Below are positions 37,947 through 46,212 of a stretch of 64,000 nt of DNA, piece after piece. Made by a program: the position numbers and the translations under genes. Each line of letters starts with the position of its first letter. Within the stretch, counting starts at the first letter, position 1. Origin of the DNA: VRUE01 sp045805805 (GTDB lineage Bacteria > Actinomycetota > Thermoleophilia > Solirubrobacterales > 70-9); assembly GCA_045805805.1 (NCBI GenBank), contig JBJMKO010000137.1, forward strand, positions 62,001 to 126,000, read 5' to 3'. Below the pieces are notes generated by a model. The model saw only the letters and a program-made list of their open reading frames with translations, ran no database searches and had not been told where the DNA came from.

Positions 37947-38491
37947 CGGAGGAGGTCGGCCGCGGCGGCGCGGAACTCGTCGGGGAGGACGCCCCAGATC
38001 TCGCAATCGTCGGCGGGTGCGCCCTCGCGGCGCAGGTGCGCCCGCATCGTCCCCTCGTGCTTCCAGCCGAGGCCGGCGACGGTCTTCTTGGCGATCTCGT
38101 TGCGAGCGGGGATGCGGCCGTAGACCCGGTGCGCGCCGAACTCGTCGAAGGCCTTGGCCAAGGTCAGCGCCTCGGCGCGGCGCCCGACGCCCTTGCCGCG
38201 AACGTCGTCGCCGATCAGCGCCCCCAGCTCCGGCGCGGTCTGGCGGAAGAGACCGTAGAGAGCGGTGAACCCGACCGGCTCCTCGTAGCCCTCGACGACG
38301 ATCGCGTACTTGCGGTCCTCCCCTGAGTCAGCCATCGCCCGCCCCACCCAGGCCTCCGCTTCCCGCAGAGAGAACCCGTCGCGCTGCTCCATCAGCGAAG
38401 CGGTCGCGGCGGGGTCGTTGAACCAGCGGTGCACGGCGGGGGCATCGGCGAATTCGAACGCTCGCAGGCTGACTGTCGGCAACTCGGCCAC
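37943..38491 (-). CDS. GNAT acetyltransferase, RimJ/RimL-like
   Basis: One hundred and eighty-two residues. VSLRAFEFADAPAVHRWFND is the N-terminal strand-helix of the Acetyltransf_3 group; ELGALIGDDVRGKGVGRRAE contains the acetyl-CoA binding R/Q-x-x-G-x-G/A loop, and VAGLGWKHEGTMRAHLRREG the C-terminal motif. It transfers an acetyl group to an amine of a protein or small molecule. Coupled by overlap to the next acyltransferase. Confidence 0.87.
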   Translation of the reverse strand: MAELPTVSLRAFEFADAPAVHRWFNDPAATASLMEQRDGFSLREAEAWVGRAMADSGEDRKYAIVVEGYEEPVGFTALYGLFRQTAPELGALIGDDVRGKGVGRRAEALTLAKAFDEFGAHRVYGRIPARNEIAKKTVAGLGWKHEGTMRAHLRREGAPADDCEIWGVLPDEFRAAAADLLR

Positions 38492-38547
38492 GACGAAACC
38501 CTAGTCGCACGCAGCGGGCGAACTCCTTGCACCTCCTGGCGGGTGGC

Positions 38548-39111
38548 TTAGTCGGGAGCGAGGCCGTGGCCCGACAGCAGGAGGCCCAGCGTCTTGGCAA
38601 GGATCCGGATGTCGAGGGCCGCGCTGCGGTGGTCGACGTACCAGACGTCGAGCTCGATCCGCTCCTCCCAGGGGATGCCGGTGCGTCCCCGGACCTGCGC
38701 CCAGCCGGTGATCCCGGGGCGGACCTCATGGCGACGGTGCTGCCGCCGGGTGTAGTCCCTCACCTGGGCGGGGATGGTCGGGCGGGGGCCGACGATCGCC
38801 ATCTCGCCGCGCAGGACATTGAAGAGGTTGGGGATCTCGTCGAGCGAGGTGCGGCGCAAGACGCGGCCGGCGGCCGTGACCCTGGGGTCGTCACGGGTGA
38901 CGACGGTGCCGACGCCGACCGGGTCGGAGCCCTCGACCATCGTGCGCAGCTTCAGCATCTCGAACTCCTCCCCGTCCAGGCCCACGCGGCGCTGCCGGTA
39001 GAGCACCGGCCCGCGGCTGCCCAGCTCGATCGCGAGCGCCGCGAGCAGCAGCAGGGGCGAGAGGACGACGAGGGCGAGCGCCGCGATAGCGATGTCGCAG
39101 AAACGGGGCAT
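38548..39111 (-). CDS. Polyprenyl-phosphate sugar-1-phosphate transferase
   Basis: One hundred and eighty-seven residues from ATG 39111. One membrane segment (FCDIAIAALALVVLSPLLLL) is followed by PVLYRQRRVGLDGEEFEMLK, LKLRTM, then RVLRRTSLDEIPNLFNVLRG and MAIVGPRPTIPAQV, the full signature of the WcaJ/PglC-type catalytic domain. The Asp-Glu pair in SLDEIPN is catalytic. It loads the first sugar phosphate onto undecaprenyl phosphate at the inner membrane, starting the repeat unit. It lacks the extra four-span N-terminus of long forms. Confidence 0.92.
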   Translation of the reverse strand: MPRFCDIAIAALALVVLSPLLLLAALAIELGSRGPVLYRQRRVGLDGEEFEMLKLRTMVEGSDPVGVGTVVTRDDPRVTAAGRVLRRTSLDEIPNLFNVLRGEMAIVGPRPTIPAQVRDYTRRQHRRHEVRPGITGWAQVRGRTGIPWEERIELDVWYVDHRSAALDIRILAKTLGLLLSGHGLAPD

Positions 39112-39113
39112 CG

Positions 39114-40238
39114 CTACCTGGTGCCCGGTGCCTTCTCCCACGCCGCGGGGGGGCCGTGGCGGAAGCGGTCCCAGAGGCCGGCGGCGATCGAGAGGGTGGT
39201 CAGCGCGTAGTAGCGGGCGATGCGGAATGGCGCAACACGGAACTGGCCGCCGAGGATCGCGGCGGCGATCAGCGCGAGCTGCAGACCGTAAGTCGCGACG
39301 TAGACGCCTCCTTCCCCGAGCAGTGCGAGGTTGGTGACGAAGGCGAGAAGGTGCAGGAAGGGGCTGAGGTAGCGCAGCAGGCGGTGGGAGAGGAACTCGA
39401 AGGCGTAGAGGGGCGTGTAGCCGCGGGGGGAGATCATCCGCTCGCCGACGACGATGTCCCAGAGGCCGGCCATCATCCGCCGCTTGCGGGCGAACTCGCC
39501 CTCCAGGGTCGGTGTCATCTTCTCCTCGGCCCGCGCCCAGGGGACGTAGAGGGCGCGGCGGTCTCGCTTGGCCAGCGCGAAGGGAAAAGAGAGGTCGTGG
39601 CTGCCGGAGGGAGCGAGCGGAAGGTAGTCGTCGGCGCGCACCGCGTAGATCGCGCCGTTCCCGGCGGTCACCCCGGCAAGGCCGGACTCCATCTCCCGCA
39701 CCTTCATCTCGTAGCGCCAGTAGGCGCCCTCGAGGTTGCCGCCCTCGGGATCGAGGAAGCGGACCTGGCCGCAGGCGTAGCCGACCGCCGGGTCGGCGAA
39801 GGGCTCGACCAGGTGGCGCAGGGCGTCGGCGCTCCAGGCGCTGTTGGCGTCGGAGAAGGCGAGGATCTCGCCCGTGGCCTTCTCGGCGGCGGCGTTCTGG
39901 GCGGCGAGCTTGCCGGCGCGCGGCAGCTCCAGCACGACGTCGGCGCCGGCTGCTCGGGCGCGCTCGGCGGTGGCGTCGGCGGAGCCGTCGGAGGCGACGA
40001 TCAGCTCGAGCTGCCGGCGAGGGTAGTCGAGGGCGAGGGCGTTGGCGACCTTGGCCTCGATCACCTCCTCCTCGTCATAGGCGGCGACGATCAGCGAGAC
40101 ACGGGGCAGCTCGTCCCAAGTGCCGGGTTCGAGCGTCGGCCGCCGCCGCAGAACGAGGAGCCCCCGCAGCACGAGCGGGTAGCCGAGGTGCGTGTAGACG
40201 ATCAGCCCCGCAGAGATCCAAAAGAGAACGGCAAGCAT
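39114..40238 (-). CDS. Family 2 glycosyltransferase, membrane type
   Basis: Three hundred and seventy-four residues. An N-terminal span (VLFWISAGLIVYTHLGYPLV) precedes the GT-A domain: VSLIVAAYDEEEVIEAKVAN, VASDGSADATAERARAAGA and LAFSDANSAWSADALRHLV (DxN/DxD metal site). Two or three C-terminal membrane segments follow (LHLLAFVTNLALLGEGGVYV). It probably elongates a lipid-linked sugar chain on the cytoplasmic face. The stop lies two bases before the sugar transferase start. Confidence 0.88.
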   Translation of the reverse strand: MLAVLFWISAGLIVYTHLGYPLVLRGLLVLRRRPTLEPGTWDELPRVSLIVAAYDEEEVIEAKVANALALDYPRRQLELIVASDGSADATAERARAAGADVVLELPRAGKLAAQNAAAEKATGEILAFSDANSAWSADALRHLVEPFADPAVGYACGQVRFLDPEGGNLEGAYWRYEMKVREMESGLAGVTAGNGAIYAVRADDYLPLAPSGSHDLSFPFALAKRDRRALYVPWARAEEKMTPTLEGEFARKRRMMAGLWDIVVGERMISPRGYTPLYAFEFLSHRLLRYLSPFLHLLAFVTNLALLGEGGVYVATYGLQLALIAAAILGGQFRVAPFRIARYYALTTLSIAAGLWDRFRHGPPAAWEKAPGTR

Positions 40239-40253
40239 GCGGCGATTATCTGC

Positions 40254-40300
40254 TTCCGGTGCGCTTTATGTGGTCATGGGACGGATAAAGCGCACCGGAA
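40254..40300. repeat. Family A palindrome between glycosyltransferases
   Basis: TTCCGGTGCGCTTTAT at 40254-40269, a 15-base loop GTGGTCATGGGACGG, and the perfect complement at 40285-40300. It shares CGCTTTAT, the 15-base loop length and eight loop positions with the element at 27127-27175, while outer arm bases differ in a paired manner. It lies in the leader of the gene ending at 39114 and after the stop at 40314. Confidence 0.8.
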
Positions 40301-40313
40301 CGGGGCCGGCGGC

Positions 40314-41426
40314 TCATCGACGATCGAGGAGGTCGCGGTAGAGGGCGAGGGTCTGGGTGGCCACCGCGTCCCAGGAGTAGGGGCCGGCGGCCGCATCGCG
40401 GGCGGCTGCGGCGAGCCGGTCGCGGGCGGCCGGATCGGCGGTCAGCTCGGACAGTGCCGTCGCGAGGACGGCGGGGTCGTCGGGCGCCACGAGGCGCGCT
40501 GCGCCGGTTGCGGCCACTTCCGGGAAGCCGCCGACCGAGCTGAGGACGAGCGGCTTGCCAAAGGCAAGGCCGGTGTAGAGGACGCCGGAGTGCTCGGCAT
40601 CGCGGTATGGGAGGACGACGAGGTCTGCGCGGCGGAAGATCGGCGGGATCTCAGCGTCCTCGATGAAACGCGTGACGAATCGGACTCGACCCGGCGCCTC
40701 GGCGGCGAGGCGCCGCAGGGGCTCGATGTCCATGCGGGGGTTGCCGACGATCCAGAGCTCCGCCCCCTGCACCTCGCGGAAGGCGGTCAACAGGGTGTCG
40801 AGGCCCTTGTACGGACGCAGCAGTCCGAAGAAGAGGATCACCGGGCCCTCGGCACCCTCCAGCTCCGGCAGCAGCGGCTTCTCCTCGGGGAGGTCGGTCA
40901 GGTAGTCGAAGGTGCCATGGGGGATGGCCCGGACCCGGTCGGGGTCGACGCCGACCTCGTCGCGCAGTCGTGTGGCGCCGTGCTCGGAGTGGGCGACGAC
41001 GGCGTCCATGCGCCCGAAGAGGCCGCGGGCGCTCGCCAACTGACGGCGGCTGGGGCGTGGGGGCAGGATGTAGTGAGCGGTCATCACGCGGGGACGTCGG
41101 GGTGGCAGCAGAAGGGCGTCGAGGCGGGGCATGGTCAGCCATTGGTAGTGGACGACGTCGGCATCGACCTCACGGCGCAGGCGCAGCATGTCGGGCAGGT
41201 GCTCGGCGGCCTTGAAGGCGCGGCGACCGGGGGCATCGAGGCCGCGGTCCGACGCCCGGCGGTAGAAGCACTCACGGACGCGGTAGCCGTCGGCGTCGGG
41301 AACGGGGCCGTAGAGGAACCTGCTGGTCAGCAGCTCGACCTCGGCTCCCCCCCGCGCCAGCGCCGCTGCGAGAGCGCGGTCGTAGGGAGGCGTGAAGGCC
41401 GAGGGGTCTACGAGATGAGTCTTCAT
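40314..41426 (-). CDS. Family 4 glycosyltransferase
   Basis: Three hundred and seventy residues with the GT-B fold. The N-terminal domain begins MKTHLVDPSAFTPPYDRALA; DVVHYQWLTMPRLDALL and VVAHSEHGATRLRDEVGVD are inter-domain parts. VILFFGLLRPYKGLDTLLTA opens the donor domain and LPYRDAEHSGVLYTGLAFGK, with E/H-SGV for nucleotide-sugar binding, closes it. It adds a sugar to the growing repeat unit in the cytoplasm. Terminated by a family A palindrome. Confidence 0.9.
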   Translation of the reverse strand: MKTHLVDPSAFTPPYDRALAAALARGGAEVELLTSRFLYGPVPDADGYRVRECFYRRASDRGLDAPGRRAFKAAEHLPDMLRLRREVDADVVHYQWLTMPRLDALLLPPRRPRVMTAHYILPPRPSRRQLASARGLFGRMDAVVAHSEHGATRLRDEVGVDPDRVRAIPHGTFDYLTDLPEEKPLLPELEGAEGPVILFFGLLRPYKGLDTLLTAFREVQGAELWIVGNPRMDIEPLRRLAAEAPGRVRFVTRFIEDAEIPPIFRRADLVVLPYRDAEHSGVLYTGLAFGKPLVLSSVGGFPEVAATGAARLVAPDDPAVLATALSELTADPAARDRLAAAARDAAAGPYSWDAVATQTLALYRDLLDRR

Positions 41427-41443
41427 GCCCGGCGAGGTGTCCG

Positions 41444-42424
41444 GTGTCCGTTAAACAGTGGACGCCGATTATCGTGACCGCGGTGGCGCCCACGCTTTCC
41501 TACTGCGTAGTGAACACGAATGGCCGCGAGTATCTGCTTGCCTGCCTCGACGCGATCGAGCGCACCCACCCGGCCGCGGTCGAGCGAGAGATCCTCGTCC
41601 TCGACAATGCCTCGACCGACGGCTCCGCTGAGGCGGTGAGGGCACGGGGCGGCGACATCCGCCTGATCGCCCTGGAGCAGCGGACCGGCAAGGCGGAGAA
41701 CGATTCGACCCTGATGCGGGAGGCCAAAGGCCGCTACTGCCTGCTGCTCAACGAGGACTCCGAGCTGCAACCGGGTGCAGTGGAAGCGCTGGTTGCGGCG
41801 CTCGAGGCCGATCCGAAGGCCGCAGCCGCGGGAGCGCAGCTGCTGGATTCCAATGGCGCACCGGTGTCCTGCGCCTGGCGCTTCCCCGGCGTAGGCACGG
41901 CGCTTGCCGGAGCCCTGTTCCTACACCGCTGGATGACCGTGCAGAGCAAGGGCAAGGAGACGCGCGGTGTCGACTGGGCCCAGTCGAGCGCCCTGCTCGT
42001 CCGCCGTGAGGCAGCCGCCGAGATCGGCTACATGGACCCCGGGTTCTTCGTCTACTACGACGAGTGCGACTTCGCCAGGCGGCTCGCCGGTGCGGGCTGG
42101 CACAGTCTCTTCGTCCCCGGCGCAGAGGCCATTCACCATGACCAGCTCTCAACCGACCTCGCGGTGGGCCTACCCCGCATCGTCGAATTCCACCGCAACC
42201 GCGACCTCTACATGCGCAAGCACCACGGCAGCGCTGCCGCTCTCGCCGTCCGCACCCTCACGGCCTGGACCTACGCCCTCCGCGCCTTGGCTGCCGCCGT
42301 CCTGCCGAACCAGCCCGCTCGCGTCTACTGGGCTCACGCCCGCCAAGCGCTCCTTCCGGAGCGGGGTGAAAGCATCCGGGATCGGGCGGTGGCGCAGGCC
42401 GGTCCCGGGAGGGATTCCACTTAA
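41444..42424 (+). CDS. Family 2 glycosyltransferase, rhamnosyltransferase-like
   Basis: Up to 326 residues. LSYCVVNTNGREYLLACLDA and EILVLDNASTDGSAEAVRAR open the GT-A domain; YCLLLNEDSELQPGAVEALV bears the NED(S) metal motif, and GFFVYYDECDFARRLAGAGW the rhamnosyltransferase-like acceptor block. The start is unclear: GTG 41444, 41474 and 41483 are all in frame, and homology begins near the third. It is the only plus-strand gene inside the minus-strand cluster. Its last 10 codons lie inside a long palindrome. Confidence 0.82.
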   Translation: MSVKQWTPIIVTAVAPTLSYCVVNTNGREYLLACLDAIERTHPAAVEREILVLDNASTDGSAEAVRARGGDIRLIALEQRTGKAENDSTLMREAKGRYCLLLNEDSELQPGAVEALVAALEADPKAAAAGAQLLDSNGAPVSCAWRFPGVGTALAGALFLHRWMTVQSKGKETRGVDWAQSSALLVRREAAAEIGYMDPGFFVYYDECDFARRLAGAGWHSLFVPGAEAIHHDQLSTDLAVGLPRIVEFHRNRDLYMRKHHGSAAALAVRTLTAWTYALRALAAAVLPNQPARVYWAHARQALLPERGESIRDRAVAQAGPGRDST

Positions 42425-42512
42425 CTTTTTCGGTGAGGCGGGGACGCGCTTGGCGCTCGGCCGCGGTCGACGAAAAAGTACAAGACGTTCCATCCCTCCC
42501 GGGACCGGCCTG
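42395..42512. repeat. Nested long palindrome between convergent polysaccharide genes
   Basis: Outer arms of 21 bp at 42395-42415 and 42492-42512 are perfect complements (core GGCCGGTCCCGGGAGGGA). Inner arms ACTTTTTCG at 42424-42432 and CGAAAAAGT at 42471-42479 are also perfect. Total 118 bases. It overlaps the last codons of the plus-strand transferase and touches the flippase stop. It could be a bidirectional terminator or a MITE-like element. Confidence 0.75.
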
Positions 42513-44054
42513 TCACAGGCGCGAGTCCTCGTCCATGAGCTCTGCCTCGTAGGCCTCCGGGACGGATCCATCGACGCCGGGGGCGGTGGGGTGCAGCAAG
42601 CGGAATCCTGCGACGACCTCCTTGGGATGACGAAGACGAGCCAGCCAGGTGCGCTCAGCCTTGGTGAAAAATCCAACCGCGAGAAGCGCGAGCGGATACG
42701 CGAGCCAAAGCGTCGTTCGTGCGACGAGGCCCACGAAGCCCTCGGTCGGCAGCAGCAGCTCTCCCGCCGCGACCAGGGCCGTTGAGACGAGGACTATCCG
42801 GGCCAGACGGCCCCATTCGTAGGGGACGGGGAAGAGGCGTTGGGTGAAGACGTACATCAGAGCGAGCACGACGAGATAGGAAAGGACGAGGGCGAGGCCG
42901 GCGCCGACGATGCCCAAGGACGGTACGAGGGCGAGGTTGAGGGCGATGTTGGCCGCCAGAGCAGCGGCGGTCGCGGGGAAGTTGAACTCGGTACGGCCGG
43001 TCCTGCCGAGGATGACGACGAGGACCATGTAGAGGGCGTAGAGGGTGACGCCGGTGGCGACCAGGCCGATCGCCTCGTAGGAGCCGAAGAATTCGGGCGC
43101 CGCCAGGGCACGGACTATCCAGCGCGAGAGCAGCCACATGCCGGCGACGACGAAGGCGCAGCCGGCGGTGAACCAGGTGACCACGACCGCGTAGGTGCGA
43201 CGCGCTTCGCCGTCGTCGCGGATCGAGTAGGCGAGCGGCGGCCAGGCGAGCTGGAAGCCGCGGACGAGGACGTTGACCCCTTGGGCGAACTTGACCGCCA
43301 GCGAGTAGAGCCCCGCCTCGGCGAGGCCGGCGGAGCGGACGAGGATGATCCGGTCGACGAAGTTGAGCAGGTAGAGCGAGAGCTCGGCCGGCATCGTCGG
43401 CAGGCCGAAGCGCATCAGGCGACGCAGCAGCGACCGGTCGATCCAGAGCGAGAGGCGCCGCCGATGGACCCAGATCAGGCCGAGGACGAAGGCGGCGCCA
43501 CTGGCGTAGCTGCCCAGCAGCAGGCCCTTTGCACCCTCTCCCCGGCCGACGACGAGGACGACGGTGAGCCCGATCGCCGCCAGCACGCTGAGCATCGTGG
43601 TGACGAAATAGGCACGGGCGCGCTCCTCGAGGCGGAAGAGGGTGAGCAGGAACTCGAACATGGTCAGCACCCAGAGGCCGCCGATCGAGATCCGGGCCAG
43701 GTCGGGGGCCGGATGGGGAAGTAGCGCTTCGGAGATCGGGCTGGCGAAGGGAAGGGCGGCCAGCGCGGCTGCTGTGGAAACCCAGAACAGCGCCGCGAAG
43801 GAGGATGAGACGACCCGGGCGGGATCCTCGTCGTCCTTGTAGTAAAAGCGCAGCAGGGCCTCGATCAGGCCGAGGCGGATGAGGATGCTGACGGAGACGA
43901 CCGCGGCGAACATCACCTCTGCGGCTCCGTAGTCGGCCGCGGTGAGGTAACGCGTGTAGAGCGGCAGCAGCGCGACCGCGATCAGCTTCGAGAAGATGCT
44001 CGCGGCCGTGTAGGCGGCGCCGGTCGTCGCTAGGCGGCGGAGGTATCCGGACAC
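42513..44054 (-). CDS. Wzx-like polysaccharide flippase
   Basis: Five hundred and thirteen residues with 12-14 membrane segments; the start YLRRLATTGAAYTAASIFSK and LLPLYTRYLTAADYGAAEVM are typical of the MATE/MOP flippase superfamily (RfbX/Wzx). It moves the finished lipid-linked repeat unit to the outer face. GTG 44054 overlaps the ligase gene by 25 bases. Its C-terminal 70 residues form a soluble tail. Followed by the nested palindrome. Confidence 0.88.
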   Translation of the reverse strand: MSGYLRRLATTGAAYTAASIFSKLIAVALLPLYTRYLTAADYGAAEVMFAAVVSVSILIRLGLIEALLRFYYKDDEDPARVVSSSFAALFWVSTAAALAALPFASPISEALLPHPAPDLARISIGGLWVLTMFEFLLTLFRLEERARAYFVTTMLSVLAAIGLTVVLVVGRGEGAKGLLLGSYASGAAFVLGLIWVHRRRLSLWIDRSLLRRLMRFGLPTMPAELSLYLLNFVDRIILVRSAGLAEAGLYSLAVKFAQGVNVLVRGFQLAWPPLAYSIRDDGEARRTYAVVVTWFTAGCAFVVAGMWLLSRWIVRALAAPEFFGSYEAIGLVATGVTLYALYMVLVVILGRTGRTEFNFPATAAALAANIALNLALVPSLGIVGAGLALVLSYLVVLALMYVFTQRLFPVPYEWGRLARIVLVSTALVAAGELLLPTEGFVGLVARTTLWLAYPLALLAVGFFTKAERTWLARLRHPKEVVAGFRLLHPTAPGVDGSVPEAYEAELMDEDSRL

Positions 44055-45697
44055 GGCTCGACCCTACGTTGCTGCGCGGCCGCCAGCGAGGCGCCTGTGG
44101 CCAGGAGGACCCAGGTGATCGGATCCTCGAAGAATCCTGCGTAGGCCATCGTGTGGACGAGTAGGGCTGTGAAGGTTGCGAGGATCGCTGCTCTGGCGAT
44201 GGGTTGTTGGCGCGCGGGTCCTGTCACGGGGGTGGGGGGGGCACTGCGGGCGGGCCACGGTCCGTCCTCGACCCCCCCCACCCCCGCGCCACCCGCGCGA
44301 GATGCGGATAGCTTGGACAGCGGCGTACGAAGGTTGGTAGCCATCGTCCAGAGGGCTGTCAGGACTAGAGCTGCGTAAGCGACCAGGCCGACCAGGCCCT
44401 GCTCTGCTGCCACGGTGATTGGCTCCGTGTGCGAGACCGAGACGGGAGCTTTTTTTGTCTTGACGTGCTCGCGGTAGGCCTTGGGGAAGCTTCCCGAGCC
44501 GTAGCCGTAGACGGGGCGCTGGGCGGAGAGGTGGATACCCCCGGAGACGAGGTTGGCCCGGCCGGAGGTGTCGATGTTGATCCGGTCGAAGCTCGCCTTG
44601 CCACCTGCCAGGAAGACGACGAGGACGCCGATGACGACGAAAGCGCCGACCGCGACCAAGGTCCAGCGCAAGCTCCACTTCAAAGCCGCGAGAACGGCCA
44701 AGCCCGCCAGCAACGCCGCGAAGCTCGATTGCGAGAAGGTCGGGAACAACCCGAACCAGAGCACGAAAACCAAAGCCGTCAGCAATACGAGGCTCCCGCG
44801 CTCCCGCGCCCACAGCAGCGCGGACATAGCGACCACCCCCACCAGCGCCAGGTACCTCCCGTACACGTTCGGGTCCCAGAAGACCGAGTTGACCCTGAAG
44901 TAGGTGTGGAATTCGTTCGACCGGATCACCTGGTCGTTCCAGAAGAGGCTACGGCTCATCCACTCGACGGAGCCCACCACCACGAACGCGACTGCCTCCA
45001 GCCCGATAACCCACACCACAAGAGCTAGAAGCTTCCGATCCCAGCTGACGTCTCGCAGCAGCCCGTACACAAGTGAGAACGGGACGAAGAAGAAGCACAC
45101 GTTCTGTAGCCCCTTCGAGAAGTCCTCGGAGTACAGCGTCTGCACTGCGTACAGGACCACCACCGCGGCGAGCACCCTTGGCAGCCAGACAAGCGCCCGT
45201 CCGGCGGGTGGCGCTGTAGGGGGGACCACCCCCGAGGACGCTTTAGCGACCGCAGGGGGTGGTGGGTCCCCTGCAGCGACAGGACCCGCCGGCCGAGGGC
45301 GCCAGTCCTTGACGACCAGGGCCAGCACCCCGCCGGCGATCACCAGGTACAGCGGCACGAGGAGGTTGGCCGTGTCGCCTCCCGCGTGGAGCGGCACCCG
45401 AAACGGCAGGGCAGCGACGATGGCGAGCGGCAGGACGATCGGCCAGCGGGTGAAGACAGCCGCCAGGGCTGCCGAGGCGGCGAGGGCAAGCAGGCCGAGG
45501 GCGGCGAGGCGCAAGGGATGGTCGCGCAGGTCGACGATCTGGTGGGAGTGCCATTGGTCGCCGAGGATCAGGAGTGGGAAGAGGGCGAGGGCGGCAAGCA
45601 TCGCGGCCGCGCGCAGGCGGCCTGCCGGAAGCAGGATCGCTCCGGCTGCCGCTGCGGCTCCTGCCAGGACCCCGGCGCCCGCGAAGAGCTCGCTCAA
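44030..45697 (-). CDS. O-antigen ligase/polymerase-like membrane protein with GC-palindrome inserts
   Basis: Five hundred and fifty-five residues, 12 or more membrane segments. FWDPNVYGRYLALVGVVAMS and the long periplasmic loop with RPVYGYGSGSFPKAYREH, then SHTEPITVAAEQGLVGLVAY carry the Wzy_C/WaaL pattern (H-x-x-P-x-x-x-x-x-E-Q-G). It would polymerise or ligate flipped units outside the membrane. Two polar low-complexity stretches (about residues 130-165 and 470-505) lie where the DNA has GC-rich palindromes. Its start overlaps the upstream gene by four bases. Confidence 0.85.
   Translation of the reverse strand: MSELFAGAGVLAGAAAAAGAILLPAGRLRAAAMLAALALFPLLILGDQWHSHQIVDLRDHPLRLAALGLLALAASAALAAVFTRWPIVLPLAIVAALPFRVPLHAGGDTANLLVPLYLVIAGGVLALVVKDWRPRPAGPVAAGDPPPPAVAKASSGVVPPTAPPAGRALVWLPRVLAAVVVLYAVQTLYSEDFSKGLQNVCFFFVPFSLVYGLLRDVSWDRKLLALVVWVIGLEAVAFVVVGSVEWMSRSLFWNDQVIRSNEFHTYFRVNSVFWDPNVYGRYLALVGVVAMSALLWARERGSLVLLTALVFVLWFGLFPTFSQSSFAALLAGLAVLAALKWSLRWTLVAVGAFVVIGVLVVFLAGGKASFDRINIDTSGRANLVSGGIHLSAQRPVYGYGSGSFPKAYREHVKTKKAPVSVSHTEPITVAAEQGLVGLVAYAALVLTALWTMATNLRTPLSKLSASRAGGAGVGGVEDGPWPARSAPPTPVTGPARQQPIARAAILATFTALLVHTMAYAGFFEDPITWVLLATGASLAAAQQRRVEPCPDTSAA
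44227..44286. repeat. GC-rich palindrome inside the ligase gene
   Basis: CGGGGGTGGGGGGGG at 44227-44241 and its complement at 44272-44286 flank a 30-base spacer. Sixty bases in all, so the frame is kept. It encodes a Gly/Val/Pro-rich loop. A second imperfect GC palindrome lies at about 45212-45277 in the same gene. Confidence 0.7.
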
Positions 45698-46212
45698 CTC
45701 TTGCCTTCCTTTATTGCTTCGAAGCAGGCGTCCGTCTGGGATCGCTCTGTCCTATGCAACCGGATAACTCCCGGCGGCACCAGCACCCGTTCTTGGTCGA
45801 GCAGCTTGACCCTCAGCTTGTAGCGGCCGGGAGGGGCGATCCCGTCGTTGCGGGTGCGGCCGTCCCAGTAGAAGGTGAAGAAGTGGTAGCGCTTGAGGTA
45901 GCGGTCGCGGGCGAGGGTGATGACCAGCTTGCCGCCGGGCTTGACCACCTGGACCGTGGCGCGGTCGCTCTGCGTGACGCGGAAGCGGATCCGCTCGAGG
46001 TCGAAGCGGCAATCGTCGTTCGGGGTGAAAGCGGGGCGAATGGACGGCCTCGAACCCGGTTGAGCCAAGTGCTCGGGAGAGACCAATGTGACCCGGTCGA
46101 GCACCAGCGGGTCGCGCTTCACGCGCTGGGACCAGGCGAAGGCGGCGAGCGTGGCAAGTACCAGGAGGGCGAAGACCAGGGCGGCCCAGGCCTCAGCCTT
46201 CGGTCGTGGCAT
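45694..46212 (-). CDS. Membrane-anchored beta-domain protein of the polysaccharide operon
   Basis: One hundred and seventy-two residues. Residues 8-29 form one membrane segment (AWAALVFALLVLATLAAFAW). The exterior part has a beta-sandwich feel: RPAFTPNDDCRFDLERIRFR, ATVQVVKPGGKLVITLARDR and HFFTFYWDGRTRNDGIAPPG, then RYKLRVKLL. The W-D-G-x-x-x-D-G-x-x-x-x-P-G-x-Y pattern is that of FlgD-Ig/T9SS-like repeat domains. It overlaps both neighbours, so it is tightly coupled to the ligase gene. Role likely structural. Confidence 0.7.
   Translation of the reverse strand: MPRPKAEAWAALVFALLVLATLAAFAWSQRVKRDPLVLDRVTLVSPEHLAQPGSRPSIRPAFTPNDDCRFDLERIRFRVTQSDRATVQVVKPGGKLVITLARDRYLKRYHFFTFYWDGRTRNDGIAPPGRYKLRVKLLDQERVLVPPGVIRLHRTERSQTDACFEAIKEGKS

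Noticed and set aside
39156..41477. A 773-codon plus-strand open frame opposite the glycosyltransferases
   Set aside because: It is the antisense of two well-supported glycosyltransferase genes; its translation is Gly/Val/Ala/Glu-rich with no domain, a normal effect of GC-rich codon use.
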